NCBI RefSeq assembly: GCF_018424695.1
Contig: NZ_QTNQ01000032.1
Span: 1-41,721, forward strand
Reading direction: 5' to 3'
Length of the DNA stretch: 41,721 nt
Source of the DNA: Vannielia litorea
GTDB lineage: Bacteria; Pseudomonadota; Alphaproteobacteria; Rhodobacterales; Rhodobacteraceae
Made by a program: the position numbers and the translations under genes. Below are positions 8,556 through 16,900 of this stretch, piece by piece. Every line of letters starts with the position of its first letter. Position 1 is the first letter of the stretch. The notes under the pieces are model-generated. The model was not told the origin of the DNA. It made no database searches and was given only the letters and a program-made list of their open reading frames with translations.

Positions 8556-8714
8556 CCGCCATTCTCCCTTACCCTGGATGTGTTCTGACATGGGGGGCAG
8601 AGCGGCGCAAACCACCTGCCGCCCGCGCAATTCCAGGTTGCGTATCGATTTGACATTCCCGTGATCAGAGAGTCTCCTGCACGCCCGCCCCAAGGCGCAC
8701 CACCAAAGCTTGCA

Positions 8715-10625
8715 ATGACACGATCCGACGAGACGACACAAAAGGCCCTCAGTAGGGCAAGGGTCCGGCTGCGCCTTGCCGCAACTTCCGACCTGCACAT
8801 GAATCTGCTGGGCTACGACTACCACACCGACAGCGCCGCCCCGGGGGTGGGTCTGGCGCGCGTGGCAACTCTCATCGCCCGGGCGCGCGAAGAGGTGCCC
8901 GGGCTGCTGCTGTTCGACAACGGCGATTTCCTGCAAGGCACCCCGCTGGGCGACCACGCCGCCGAGGCACCCCGCCCGCACGGCAAGGCTCACCCGATGA
9001 TCGCCGCGATGAACACGCTGCGCTATGACGCGGTGGGCCTCGGCAACCACGAGTTCGACTATGGGCTCGACGTGCTGGAAACGGCGCTGTCCGGGGCAAA
9101 GTTTCCGGTGCTCTCCGCCAACGTGCTGCGGCGGCGCGGCGCTGATCCGCTGCGGGATGACCCCCTCGCGCAGCCCTGGGTGCTGCTCGACCGCGAACTG
9201 GAAGACGAGGCCGGCGTGCCGCGAAAGCTGCGCATTGGGGTGCTGTCGCTCCTGCCCCCACAGGTTCTGCACTGGAACAGCGCGCGGCTCGGGGGGCGGA
9301 TGGAGGTGCGCTGCATGATCGAGGCCGCCCGCGCCCATGTGCCCGCGCTCCGCGCCGCCGGGGCCGATGTGGTGGTCGCCCTGGCCCATTGCGGCCCTTC
9401 GGACCGGCCCGAGACGCAGGGCATGGAAAATGCCCTGCTGCCGCTCGCCGCCATCGACGGGATCGACGCGCTGGTGGCGGGCCACGTCCACCGCCTGATC
9501 CCGGGGCCTGACTATGCCGCCCTGCCGGGAGTCGACGCCGAAGCGGGCCGGGTGTCCGGCAAGCCCGTGGTCATGCCGGGCATCGCCGGAAGCCACCTTG
9601 GGCTCATCGACCTCTGGCTGGAACCGCAGGCGCCGGGCTGGCGGGTGTCCGAGACTCGCGCCGAGCTGCGCTCGATTGCCCGGCGCGGTGCGCGCGGCCC
9701 TGAAGAACTGGTGGAGGAGGCCCCCGCCGTCGTGGCCGCCGTGGCCAAAGATCACGCCGCCACCCTCGCCTATATCCGCCGCCCCGTAGGCCACAGCGAG
9801 ATCGCACTGCACAGCTATACCAGCCTCGCCGCGCCCTGCCCGGTGCTCCACGCCATCAACATGGCCCAGCGCTGGTATGTCCGCCGCGCGCTCCCCGATG
9901 CGAGCCTGCCGGTGCTCAGCGCCGCCGCGCCCTTCAAGTGCGGCGGGCCTGCCGGGGCCGATAACTTCACCGATGTGCCACCAGGCCCGCTCTCCCTCCG
10001 CGACATCGCGGCGATCTACCCGTTCCCTAACGAAATCCGCGCGATCGAAGTCACCGGCGCCCAACTGCGCGACTGGCTGGAACGTGCGGCAGGCGCCTTC
10101 AACCGGCTCACCCCCGGCACGCCCGGCCAGCCTCTGCTCAATGCCGCGTTTCCGCGCTATGATTTCGACGTCATTGCCGGATTGGAATGGGAAATCGACC
10201 TCTCCCGCCCAGCCCGCTACGGCCATGACGGCTCGCTACAGCAGCCCAAAAGCGCCAGGGTGCACAACCTGCGCCACGACGGTGCGCCGGTGGAGGACGA
10301 GCAGCGCTTCATCGTCGCCACCAACAGCTACCGGATCGGCGGCGGCGGGCTCTATACGCCGCTGGCGGAGGCCCCAGTGGTTCTGTCCGAGCCGACCGGC
10401 AGCCGCGACGTGCTCATGCGCTACATTGCCGATGCAGGGCCTCTGCGCGGGCCGGTGCCGCCCAGCTGGCGCTTCAGCCCCCTCGGAGGGGCTTGCGAGG
10501 CCGTGATGGAGAGCGGGCCGAGCGTGCTGCACCACCTTGGCGCCATCGCGGAAAGCGGAGCGCTGCAGGTGCGGGCCGGGCCGCTGGGAGAAGACGGCTT
10601 CCAAAGGGTGCACCTGCTGCTCTGA
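8715..10625 (+). CDS. CpdB-type bifunctional 2',3'-cyclic-nucleotide phosphodiesterase / 3'-nucleotidase
   Basis: The 636-residue protein has an N-terminal metallophosphoesterase domain with metal-ligand motifs TSDLH, NGDF, GNHEFDYG, AHCG and GHVH. The 5'-nucleotidase C-terminal domain carries FKCGGPAG, YPFPNEI, the LRDWLERAAG segment and NSYRIGGGG, which form the nucleotide-base clamp. In E. coli the enzyme is periplasmic and scavenges 2',3'-cyclic nucleotides and 3'-nucleotides. Here neither the ATG at 8715 nor the in-frame GTG at 8661 gives a signal peptide, so it looks cytoplasmic or exported by another route. 5'-nucleotidase or UDP-sugar hydrolase activity is an alternative. Confidence 0.88.
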   Translation: MTRSDETTQKALSRARVRLRLAATSDLHMNLLGYDYHTDSAAPGVGLARVATLIARAREEVPGLLLFDNGDFLQGTPLGDHAAEAPRPHGKAHPMIAAMNTLRYDAVGLGNHEFDYGLDVLETALSGAKFPVLSANVLRRRGADPLRDDPLAQPWVLLDRELEDEAGVPRKLRIGVLSLLPPQVLHWNSARLGGRMEVRCMIEAARAHVPALRAAGADVVVALAHCGPSDRPETQGMENALLPLAAIDGIDALVAGHVHRLIPGPDYAALPGVDAEAGRVSGKPVVMPGIAGSHLGLIDLWLEPQAPGWRVSETRAELRSIARRGARGPEELVEEAPAVVAAVAKDHAATLAYIRRPVGHSEIALHSYTSLAAPCPVLHAINMAQRWYVRRALPDASLPVLSAAAPFKCGGPAGADNFTDVPPGPLSLRDIAAIYPFPNEIRAIEVTGAQLRDWLERAAGAFNRLTPGTPGQPLLNAAFPRYDFDVIAGLEWEIDLSRPARYGHDGSLQQPKSARVHNLRHDGAPVEDEQRFIVATNSYRIGGGGLYTPLAEAPVVLSEPTGSRDVLMRYIADAGPLRGPVPPSWRFSPLGGACEAVMESGPSVLHHLGAIAESGALQVRAGPLGEDGFQRVHLLL

Positions 10626-10688
10626 GCCGCTGGCCAAGGCCCGCGCCTCGGGCTAAGCAGGGGCCGCAACATCAACGGAGGCGCGCGC

Positions 10689-11042
10689 ATGCGCAAGATC
10701 GTCTGGCTCATCGCCATCCTCGCCATCGCGGCCCTCGCCGCGGTCTTCACGAAGCCTACGCAGGACGACGTGGAGACCGAGCTGAAAGCCCAGTTCCTCC
10801 AGCGCCTCGCCAACACCAACCCCAGTGCCCAGCAAAACGGTGGCGACTTCGCCCTGACATTGATGTGCAAGGCCGATCACGACGCCTGCTACCAGCTCAT
10901 CCGCTCGGGCCTCGATGTCACCTATGACGACCGGCGCCTCTATGCCGCCGTCGATGTGTCGGGCTTCGGCGAGGCGATCCGCTGCTACGGCGCCTTCACC
11001 CGGTTTTTCTGCAACGGCGACCTCCCGGTGAAAGACGGCTGA
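10689..11042 (+). CDS. Small membrane-anchored hypothetical protein
   Basis: A 117-residue protein with one N-terminal hydrophobic helix (about residues 4-20, after MRK) and a hydrophilic remainder with four cysteines (CKADHDAC, CYGAF, FFCNG) that could pair outside the membrane. TNPSAQQNG and the single N-terminal helix are faintly reminiscent of DUF4359 proteins, but I do not claim that family. GGAGG lies nine bases before the ATG, supporting a real gene. It sits 63 bases after the cpdB-like gene and just before the SRP RNA promoter. Function unknown. Confidence 0.7.
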   Translation: MRKIVWLIAILAIAALAAVFTKPTQDDVETELKAQFLQRLANTNPSAQQNGGDFALTLMCKADHDACYQLIRSGLDVTYDDRRLYAAVDVSGFGEAIRCYGAFTRFFCNGDLPVKDG

Positions 11043-11044
11043 CC

Positions 11045-11073
11045 TTGCGAATCCCCTTCGCCCGCCCTAAATA
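11045..11073 (+). promoter_or_regulatory. Sigma-70-type promoter of the SRP RNA gene
   Basis: A -35 element TTGCGA (11045-11050), a spacer of exactly 17 bases and a -10 element TAAATA (11068-11073). The predicted transcription start, about seven bases downstream, coincides with the first base of the SRP RNA stem (11081). Confidence 0.65.
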
Positions 11074-11080
11074 GCGCCTT

Positions 11081-11174
11081 GAGAGGTTGGCGCGGGCGAG
11101 CGCCTCGCCAACCCGGTCAGGTCCGGAAGGAAGCAGCCGTAACGAGCCCCGCTTGGGTCGTTGTCCAGCCTCTC
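11081..11174 (+). ncRNA. ffs: Signal recognition particle 4.5S RNA
   Basis: RNA scaffold of the bacterial SRP, which binds Ffh and FtsY to target membrane proteins. The universally conserved symmetric and asymmetric loop region GGTCAGGTCCGGAAGG is at 11115-11130 with the GGAA tetraloop at 11125-11128, followed by AAGCAGCC. The ends pair as GAGAGG (11081) with CCTCTC (to 11174), giving the usual single hairpin of about 94 nt. A promoter with correct spacing lies just upstream. Location near dnaX and recR is common in alphaproteobacteria. Confidence 0.95.
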
Positions 11175-11183
11175 ACCCAAGTG

Positions 11184-11239
11184 CATTTGCGCCAGCAAAT
11201 GTGCGTAGATGCGGCAGGCGTGTTTCGCAGAAACATGCC
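11184..11239. repeat. Two consecutive hairpins downstream of ffs
   Basis: First hairpin: CATTTGC (11184-11190) / GCAAATG (11195-11201), loop GCCA, extendable by wobble pairs. Second hairpin: GGCGTGTTTC (11217-11226) / GAAACATGCC (11230-11239), ten pairs including one G-U, loop GCA. They lie between the 3' ends of convergent ffs and the ankyrin gene. Neither has a clear T-run, so they may act as RNA-stability or Rho-linked 3' structures. Confidence 0.5.
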
Positions 11240-11297
11240 GAGAGCATCCCTTCTCCACCCCAAAAATCGAGCGAAGCGAGGCCACGACCAGCCCCGC

Positions 11298-12827
11298 CTA
11301 GAGGTTATCCACCAACCGCTCGGGATGCGCCTCGGCATAGTCAGCCAGCATCCCGGCAATCTCCTCATTCCCGGTGAACACCAGATACCCGCGGTACAGC
11401 GGCAGTCCTGCCTCCAGCGCCAGCCTGACGCAGCCCGCGTGGTCGCGCGTCGCCCGGTCCGGCGCGTTGGCCGCGCCGTGCAGCGTGGTACCGAGCAAGT
11501 CACCGCCGTAGCCGTTCTTGTGCTCCAGGTCCGGCCCCAGCGAGAGCAGGTAGGCCATGATCTCCGAAAGCCCCTCCCAACCCGCGATCTGAACCGGCGG
11601 AACGCCCATGCCATCGGGCCTGTCCCACTCCATTCCGGCGGCCACCAGCGCCTTCACCCGCGGCAGCGCGCCGGGCAGGTGAATGATGCCGCGCAGCATC
11701 GTGCGGGTCTCCGGGCTCAGTTTCTCGGGCTCAAGCCGCCCCTTGGGCACACGCCCGTCCGCCGCCTCGGCAATGATCGCGTCCTGCGCGTCAAGCGGGG
11801 TCTCACCACCGGCTTCGGCGATGACGCTGGCCACCTCGGCATTTCCGAAGATCCGCGCCGTGGCATAGGGGCTGCGCCCGTCCCAGGGCGCGGTCAGCGA
11901 GGCACCCGCCTCGATCAGGAGCCGCGCCACGGCGCCCGAGCGCATCCGCCGTGCCGCCTGATGCAGCGCCGAGGCTTTCATCGGTGGCTGGCCCGAGGCG
12001 TGGTTTGCCACCCCTTCGTTCGGGTCCGCGCCAGAGTCGAGCAACATGCGCACCGGCTCGATATCCTCGAAATCCAGCGCCCGCAGCAACGCATTGGTGC
12101 CCTCGTTCCGCGCGCCGGCCCCCAGCAGCATCCGCAGCCCCTCGCGATGCCCCAACTCGGTGGAATGATAGAGCGACTCGCCGTCGTTCGGGTCCGCCCC
12201 GTGGTCCAGCAGCCAGCGGCCCAGCGCCATGTTGTCGCCGTGGCCGATGGCCCCATAGAGCGGCGAAAGCACATGGCCCGATCCGCCCGCCTCCGGCTTG
12301 CCCGCGTTCACATCCGCGCCATGGGCCAACAGCAGATCGGCCAGTGCAAGCATGTCGCCCGCATCGCCATCGCCGTGGCACCACCTGGAAAAAGCGAGGT
12401 GGCAGAGCGGCGGCGCGCCCTCGATCTCCCGGGTCGCCACGGCCGGATCGGCGTCAAGCGCCGCGCGCCAGGCCGCCACATCATAAAGTGCCGCCGCCAC
12501 GCCCAGATCGGCGCGCGCCAGCTCGGGCGACACCGCCAGCACCTCGCGCGTGGCCCAGTGAAAGCCGTTCTCCAGCGCCTCCCGCAGCCGCCTCAACCTT
12601 TGCTCAGGCGTGGCCGCGCGCAGCTCGAGCCGCAGCTTCAGCCGGGGCCAGCTCTCGGCCCCCTCCTCGCGCGCAATCACATGCAGCGCATCCACATGGT
12701 GCAGCGGCGCAAGCCGCTCGGGCGGCAGCACGGCAGCAGCACGCACCAGCGCCTCGGCCTCGCCCGCGGCATGGGCCTTCTTGAGCCGCTTGGCGGCCCG
12801 GCGAAAACGGTCGATCTCGGAAGTCAT
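11298..12827 (-). CDS. Ankyrin-repeat protein
   Basis: The 509-residue protein has no signal peptide and starts with a charged helical region of about 110 residues. From about residue 165 several ankyrin-type repeats can be read from their loops: LLLAHGADVNAG, WLLDHGADPNDG, MLLGAGARNEG, MLLDSGADPNEG and LLIEAGASLTAPWDGRSP, then degenerate C-terminal repeats. Ankyrin repeats bind proteins; no enzymatic domain is visible. It is monocistronic and convergent with ffs. About 190 bases separate it from the DUF202 gene and presumably hold both promoters. Partner and role unknown. Confidence 0.85.
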   Translation of the reverse strand: MTSEIDRFRRAAKRLKKAHAAGEAEALVRAAAVLPPERLAPLHHVDALHVIAREEGAESWPRLKLRLELRAATPEQRLRRLREALENGFHWATREVLAVSPELARADLGVAAALYDVAAWRAALDADPAVATREIEGAPPLCHLAFSRWCHGDGDAGDMLALADLLLAHGADVNAGKPEAGGSGHVLSPLYGAIGHGDNMALGRWLLDHGADPNDGESLYHSTELGHREGLRMLLGAGARNEGTNALLRALDFEDIEPVRMLLDSGADPNEGVANHASGQPPMKASALHQAARRMRSGAVARLLIEAGASLTAPWDGRSPYATARIFGNAEVASVIAEAGGETPLDAQDAIIAEAADGRVPKGRLEPEKLSPETRTMLRGIIHLPGALPRVKALVAAGMEWDRPDGMGVPPVQIAGWEGLSEIMAYLLSLGPDLEHKNGYGGDLLGTTLHGAANAPDRATRDHAGCVRLALEAGLPLYRGYLVFTGNEEIAGMLADYAEAHPERLVDNL

Positions 12828-13021
12828 GTCTCAGGTTTCCCTTGGTCAGGGCCCGATGGTCCGCCAGCGCTGGGCCACAAGAAAAACCGGTATCGGTTTC
12901 GCTCTTCTCAGGGGGCCTTTCAGCTTTCCGCGGACCGGGGGTGCCGCCCTGCGCGGCCTGCTTAGGCTAACGGGCGTCAGGGGACATAGGCAAGCCCCCT
13001 CGCCCGCGCTAGGCTCGCCCC

Positions 13022-13408
13022 ATGCAGGATGGATGCCCCGAAGACCCCGACACCAAGACAGAATGGGCCGAAAGCCGCACCGACTGGGCGGAAGATCGCA
13101 CGTTGCAGGCCAACGAGCGCACCTTTGCGGGCTGGATGCGCACCGGCCTCGGCTCGGTGGCGGTGGCCATCGGCCTCAAGGCCGTCTTCGGCGATTTTGA
13201 TCCAACATGGGCCGCCAAGGCCGTCGCCAGCCTCTTCATTCTCTCCGCGCTGGTGATCTTCTTCTTCGCCCAGCGCAATGCCCGGCGCACGCAGGACAGG
13301 CTGTCAGACCACGCCGCCGAGCCGCTCAAGCACACCCATTTCACCACCATCGCCAGCCTCTTCGCCGTGGCGACGCTCGCGGTGGGTTTCGTGCTCTGGT
13401 CGCTTTGA
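13022..13408 (+). CDS. DUF202/YidH-family membrane protein
   Basis: A 128-residue inner-membrane protein. The motif RTLQANERTFAGWMRTGLG followed by a hydrophobic helix is the DUF202 signature (usually RT-LA-ERTFLAW-RT-L). Three membrane segments are visible: about 40-56, 66-82 and 110-126, the last ending in VLWSL at the C-terminus. E. coli YidH and YidG and the VTC polyphosphate complex share this domain; its role here is unknown. It lies 60 bases upstream of dnaX on the same strand and may be co-transcribed with it. Confidence 0.82.
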   Translation: MQDGCPEDPDTKTEWAESRTDWAEDRTLQANERTFAGWMRTGLGSVAVAIGLKAVFGDFDPTWAAKAVASLFILSALVIFFFAQRNARRTQDRLSDHAAEPLKHTHFTTIASLFAVATLAVGFVLWSL

Positions 13409-13468
13409 GCCATGGACCTCTGCCAGCCCAACCCCTAGATTGAGGCGGGTCCACTGCACCGAGGCGAC

Positions 13469-15223
13469 ATGAGCGAAACCGCGAAATCCGGCTACCAGGT
13501 TCTGGCGCGCAAATACCGCCCGCTCACCTTTGCCGACCTCGTCGGGCAAGAGGCGATGGTGCGCACCCTGAAGAACGCCTTCGCCGCCGACCGTATCGCC
13601 CAGGCCTTCATCATGACCGGCATTCGCGGCACCGGCAAAACCACCACCGCGCGGATCATCGCCAAGGGGCTGAACTGCGAGACCGGGCCAACCACCGACC
13701 CCTGCGGCAAATGCGATGCCTGCGTGGCCATCGCCGAGGGCCGCCACGTCGATGTGATCGAGATGGACGCCGCCTCCAACACCGGCATCGACGACATTCG
13801 CGCCGAGGTTCTGGATACGGTGCACTACGCGCCCGCCAATGCGCGCTACAAGGTCTACATCATCGACGAGGTCCACATGCTGTCCAAGAGCGCGTTCAAT
13901 GCGCTTCTGAAGACGCTTGAGGAGCCGCCCGCTCACGCCAAGTTCATCTTCGCGACCACCGAAATCCGCAAGGTGCCGGTGACGGTTCTCTCGCGCTGCC
14001 AGCGGTTCGACCTGCGCCGCATCGAGCCCGAAGACATGATCGCGCTGATGCGCCGGATCGCCGAGGCCGAGGGCGGCAAGATCACCGACGATGCGCTGGC
14101 GCTTCTGGCGCGTGCCTCCGAAGGCTCGGCCCGCGATGCCACCTCGCTGCTCGATCAGGCCCTCGGGCAAGGCGGCGAGGAGGCCAGCGCCGAGACGGTC
14201 CGCGCCATGCTCGGCCTCGCCGACCGGGGCCGGGTGCTGGACCTCTTCGAGATGGTCCTGCGCGGCGATGCCTCGGGCGCCTTGGGCGAGTTGGCGCAGC
14301 AATATGCCGAGGGCGCCGACCCGATGGCCGTGCTGCGCGATCTGGCCGAAGTCACCCATTGGGTCTCGGTCACCCAGATCACCCCCGATGCGGGCGATGA
14401 CCCCACGATCTCGCCCGACGAGCGCGACAGGGGCCGCGCGCTGGCCGAGAGCATCTCCATGCGGGTGCTCAGCCGAATGTGGCAGATGCTGCTGAAATCG
14501 CTGGAAGAAGTGAGCCAGGCGCCCAACGCGATGATGGCCGCCGAAATGGCGATCATCCGGCTCACCCATGTATCGGAGCTGCCCACGCCCGACGAGCTGA
14601 TCCGCAAGCTGAAGGATATGCCGCCTCCCCCGCCGCCCGGTCCGGGTGGGGGCGGCGGCAATGGCGTGGCCGCGCCCTCCGCGCAGGCCACCGCCATGAG
14701 CCACTCCGCCGCGCCGCCGGCCTCGGCCCCGGCCGGCACGCCCCATGGCACCGCCACCGCGCTGGCGGTTGAGCCCGAGGTGGCGCTGGCCCGCTATGCG
14801 CGCTTCGAGGACATGGTGGAACTGATCCGCCACCACCGCGACGTGAAGCTGCTGGTGGAGGTCGAAACCACCCTGCGCCTCGCCCGCTACCAGCCCGGCC
14901 GGATCGAGTTCGAGCCCACCGAGGATGCCGCGCCCGACCTCGCCGCGCGGCTTGGCGGACGGCTGCAAACCTGGACCGGCGTGCGCTGGGGCGTTTCGGT
15001 CGTCGGCTCCGGCGGCGGTGAAACCATCGCCGAAGTGCGCGATGCCGAACGGTTGGCGCTGGAGGAAGAGGTGAAGAAACATCCTCTGGTGCAGGCCGTT
15101 CTGGCAGAGTTCCCGGCGGCTCGGATCAAGGAAATCCGCACCACGCAGGAAATCGAAGCGGAGGCCGCCGCCGAGGCGCTTCCGGAAGTGGATGACGAGT
15201 GGGATCCCTTCGAAGAGGACTGA
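13469..15223 (+). CDS. dnaX: DNA polymerase III subunits gamma and tau
   Basis: Clamp-loader ATPase of the replicative polymerase. The 584-residue protein has Walker A GIRGTGKTTT (51-60), a zinc module with Cys70, 79, 82 and 85, Walker B YIIDEVHMLS and the SRC sensor segment LSRCQRFDLRRI. The AAA+ core ends near residue 365. A Pro/Gly/Ala-rich hinge (PPPPPPGPGGGGG, about 388-400) leads to the tau-like C-terminal domain that contacts polymerase and helicase in other species. ATG at 13469 has GAGGCGAC just upstream. It is followed by ybaB and recR, the classic dnaX-ybaB-recR arrangement. Confidence 0.97.
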   Translation: MSETAKSGYQVLARKYRPLTFADLVGQEAMVRTLKNAFAADRIAQAFIMTGIRGTGKTTTARIIAKGLNCETGPTTDPCGKCDACVAIAEGRHVDVIEMDAASNTGIDDIRAEVLDTVHYAPANARYKVYIIDEVHMLSKSAFNALLKTLEEPPAHAKFIFATTEIRKVPVTVLSRCQRFDLRRIEPEDMIALMRRIAEAEGGKITDDALALLARASEGSARDATSLLDQALGQGGEEASAETVRAMLGLADRGRVLDLFEMVLRGDASGALGELAQQYAEGADPMAVLRDLAEVTHWVSVTQITPDAGDDPTISPDERDRGRALAESISMRVLSRMWQMLLKSLEEVSQAPNAMMAAEMAIIRLTHVSELPTPDELIRKLKDMPPPPPPGPGGGGGNGVAAPSAQATAMSHSAAPPASAPAGTPHGTATALAVEPEVALARYARFEDMVELIRHHRDVKLLVEVETTLRLARYQPGRIEFEPTEDAAPDLAARLGGRLQTWTGVRWGVSVVGSGGGETIAEVRDAERLALEEEVKKHPLVQAVLAEFPAARIKEIRTTQEIEAEAAAEALPEVDDEWDPFEED

Positions 15224-15249
15224 CCCGCTGCAAACCAAGAGGTTACGAC

Positions 15250-15594
15250 ATGCTTAAAGGACTGGGCCAACTCGGTGACATGGCCAAGATGATGAAGTCC
15301 GTGCAGGAGATGCAGGGCAAGATGGCCAAGCTTCAGGAAGAGCTGGCCGAAATGACCGTCGAGGGCGAAAGCGGCGCCGGGCTGGTGAAGGCCCGCTGCA
15401 CCGCCAAGGGCGTGCTCAACGGGCTGGATATCGACCCATCCATCTTCAACCCCGACGAAAAGGAAGTGGTCGAAGACCTGATCCTTGCCGCGATCAAGGA
15501 CGCCCAGGCCAAGGCCCAGGTGAAGGCGCGCCAGGAGATGGAAAAGATCACCCGCGAGATGGGCCTGCCCGAGGGGATCGATCTGCCGATCTGA
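15250..15594 (+). CDS. ybaB: YbaB/EbfC-family nucleoid-associated protein
   Basis: Small DNA-binding protein of 114 residues, dimeric in the family and shaped like tweezers around DNA. Visible are the long N-terminal amphipathic helix ([20 protein letters not shown]), the central strands ([21 protein letters not shown]) and the C-terminal helix ([20 protein letters not shown]). ATG at 15250 was chosen over an upstream in-frame ATG at 15199, which lies inside dnaX, because AGAGG stands eight bases before it. It is located between dnaX and recR, as in most bacteria, and probably belongs to the same operon. Confidence 0.95.
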   Translation: MLKGLGQLGDMAKMMKSVQEMQGKMAKLQEELAEMTVEGESGAGLVKARCTAKGVLNGLDIDPSIFNPDEKEVVEDLILAAIKDAQAKAQVKARQEMEKITREMGLPEGIDLPI

Positions 15595-15607
15595 GGCAGC
15601 CCACCCC

Positions 15608-16207
15608 ATGGCCCAGGACCAGGAAGAGATCGAAGGGCTGATCGCCCTGATGGCCCGTCTGCCCGGGCTCGGGCCGCGCTCGGCCCGCCGGGCGGTGCTT
15701 CAGCTCATCAAGAAGCGCGGGCAACTGCTGGTGCCGCTGGCCGATGCCATGCGCCATGTGGCCGAAACCGCGCGCGAGTGCCTGCGCTGCGGCAACGTGG
15801 GCACGGCCGACATCTGCTCGATCTGCCAAAGCGAGAAGCGCGCAACCGGCGAGCTCTGCGTGGTCGAAGACGTCGCCGACCTCTGGGCAATGGAGCGCGC
15901 GGGCGTGTTCAAGGGCCGCTACCACGTGCTGGGCGGTGTGCTCTCGGCGCTTGATGCCGTCGGCCCGGAAGAGCTGCGCATTCCGCGCCTCGCCGAGCGG
16001 GTGCGCGAGGAGAACATCACCGAAGTGATCCTTGCGCTGAACGCCACCGTCGATGGCCAGACCACCGCCCATTACATCGCCGACCAGCTGGAGGATATGG
16101 GTGTCCGCATCACCTCGCTGGCGCAGGGCGTGCCGGTGGGCGGCGAGCTGGACTATCTCGACGACGGCACCATCGGCGCCGCGCTCAGGGCGCGCAAGGC
16201 ACTCTAG
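15608..16207 (+). CDS. recR: Recombination mediator protein RecR
   Basis: Ring-forming DNA-binding protein that works with RecF and RecO to load RecA onto SSB-coated gaps. The 199-residue protein has the N-terminal helix-hairpin-helix ([13 protein letters not shown]), the four-cysteine zinc finger (Cys58, 61, 70, 73), the TOPRIM domain ([15 protein letters not shown] from about 83) and the C-terminal Walker-B-like segment around [17 protein letters not shown]. It lies 13 bases after ybaB. Its TAG stop is part of a CTAG palindrome that also ends the convergent gene on the other strand. Confidence 0.97.
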   Translation: MAQDQEEIEGLIALMARLPGLGPRSARRAVLQLIKKRGQLLVPLADAMRHVAETARECLRCGNVGTADICSICQSEKRATGELCVVEDVADLWAMERAGVFKGRYHVLGGVLSALDAVGPEELRIPRLAERVREENITEVILALNATVDGQTTAHYIADQLEDMGVRITSLAQGVPVGGELDYLDDGTIGAALRARKAL

Positions 16208-16764
16208 CCCGCAAGCTGCTCACACACATCCGGCCCCCAGTCGATCACCGTCCAGCCAGCCTTGCGCAGCACGCCGTCATCGAACACCTGCACATAGTCC
16301 CACACCTGCCCCTCGGCCTGCTCGGTCTCATGCGAGAACAGCACCACATCCCCCGGCGCCAGCGTGAAGAGCGTGCCGGCGGACAGGCTCGTGCCCTCGC
16401 GCAGCCCCACCGGCCCGCCCTTCCAGCCGATACAGCCCGATTCGCCTTCGGCGCGGATCGGCAGCACCGAGAGGCGGCGGCGTATATCCAGATCGGGAAT
16501 GTCGAGGCTGGTGCGGCCTGAATCCACCACGCAGCCCTGTTCCGCCGCCTTCACCCGGTCCAGCCGGGCCGCCTGCTCGGCGCTCAGATCGGGGGTCTTG
16601 GTGGTGCAGCCGTCGTTGCCGAACACGGCCTGCCCGAGCGGCGAGCCAAAGCAATAGCCCGCCTCATGGAAGATCGCGTTGCGGGTGAACCAGAGATCAT
16701 CGCAGGTGCCGTCCCCGGCAAAGGCAGGCGAGGCGGCGAGGAAAACGAGGGCCGAAAGGCGCAT
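16204..16764 (-). CDS. Secreted YARHG/DUF4453-like protein
   Basis: The 186-residue protein begins with a short signal peptide ([16 protein letters not shown], cleavage after AFA). The mature N-terminus ([19 protein letters not shown]) resembles YARHG domains and the rest resembles DUF4453, found in Rhodobacterales; the family name is from memory. Six cysteines follow the signal, which fits disulfides in the periplasm. The ATG at 16764 comes three bases after the T-run of a strong terminator for the upstream gene and has no Shine-Dalgarno sequence; the transcript may be leaderless or start upstream. The stop overlaps that of recR in CTAG. Function unknown. Confidence 0.75.
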   Translation of the reverse strand: MRLSALVFLAASPAFAGDGTCDDLWFTRNAIFHEAGYCFGSPLGQAVFGNDGCTTKTPDLSAEQAARLDRVKAAEQGCVVDSGRTSLDIPDLDIRRRLSVLPIRAEGESGCIGWKGGPVGLREGTSLSAGTLFTLAPGDVVLFSHETEQAEGQVWDYVQVFDDGVLRKAGWTVIDWGPDVCEQLAG

Positions 16765-16766
16765 GG

Positions 16767-16800
16767 CAAAGAAAATCCCGGCAGAAATCACTGCCGGGAT
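16767..16800 (-). terminator. Rho-independent terminator of trcR
   Basis: Ten-base-pair perfect stem ATCCCGGCAG / CTGCCGGGAT (16775-16784 with 16791-16800), loop of six bases, followed on the minus strand by TTTTCTTT (16767-16774). It is the strongest intrinsic terminator in the window. It ends the transcript from trcR about 100 bases after its stop codon, directly before the start of the DUF4453-like gene. Confidence 0.85.
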
Positions 16801-16828
16801 GGTCTCGCGTTGCGAGGCTCGAATCAAG

Positions 16829-16900
16829 CCGCTCTTCGGTCCTTTCGGCCCTCATCGCAGCTGCGAGGAGGGTCCGGCAGGGCCCGAGGAGCCGCCCGGG
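16829..16900. repeat. Dispersed palindromic repeat, copy A
   Basis: Shares the core CATCGCAGCTGCGA and flanks (GCTCTTC before, GAGG then CCGAGGAGC after) with copies at 22550 and 38042. It is shorter and more diverged than the others. It lies in the 3' untranslated region of trcR, between its stop codon and its terminator. Confidence 0.7.

Noticed and set aside
8650..8678. Promoter for the CpdB-type gene from a perfect TTGACA at 8650
   Set aside because: No acceptable -10 element at 16-18 bases.
7590..10226. An 878-codon minus-strand open frame
   Set aside because: Only the part to 8555 is nudC; the rest is antisense to the CpdB-type gene, open because of high G+C.
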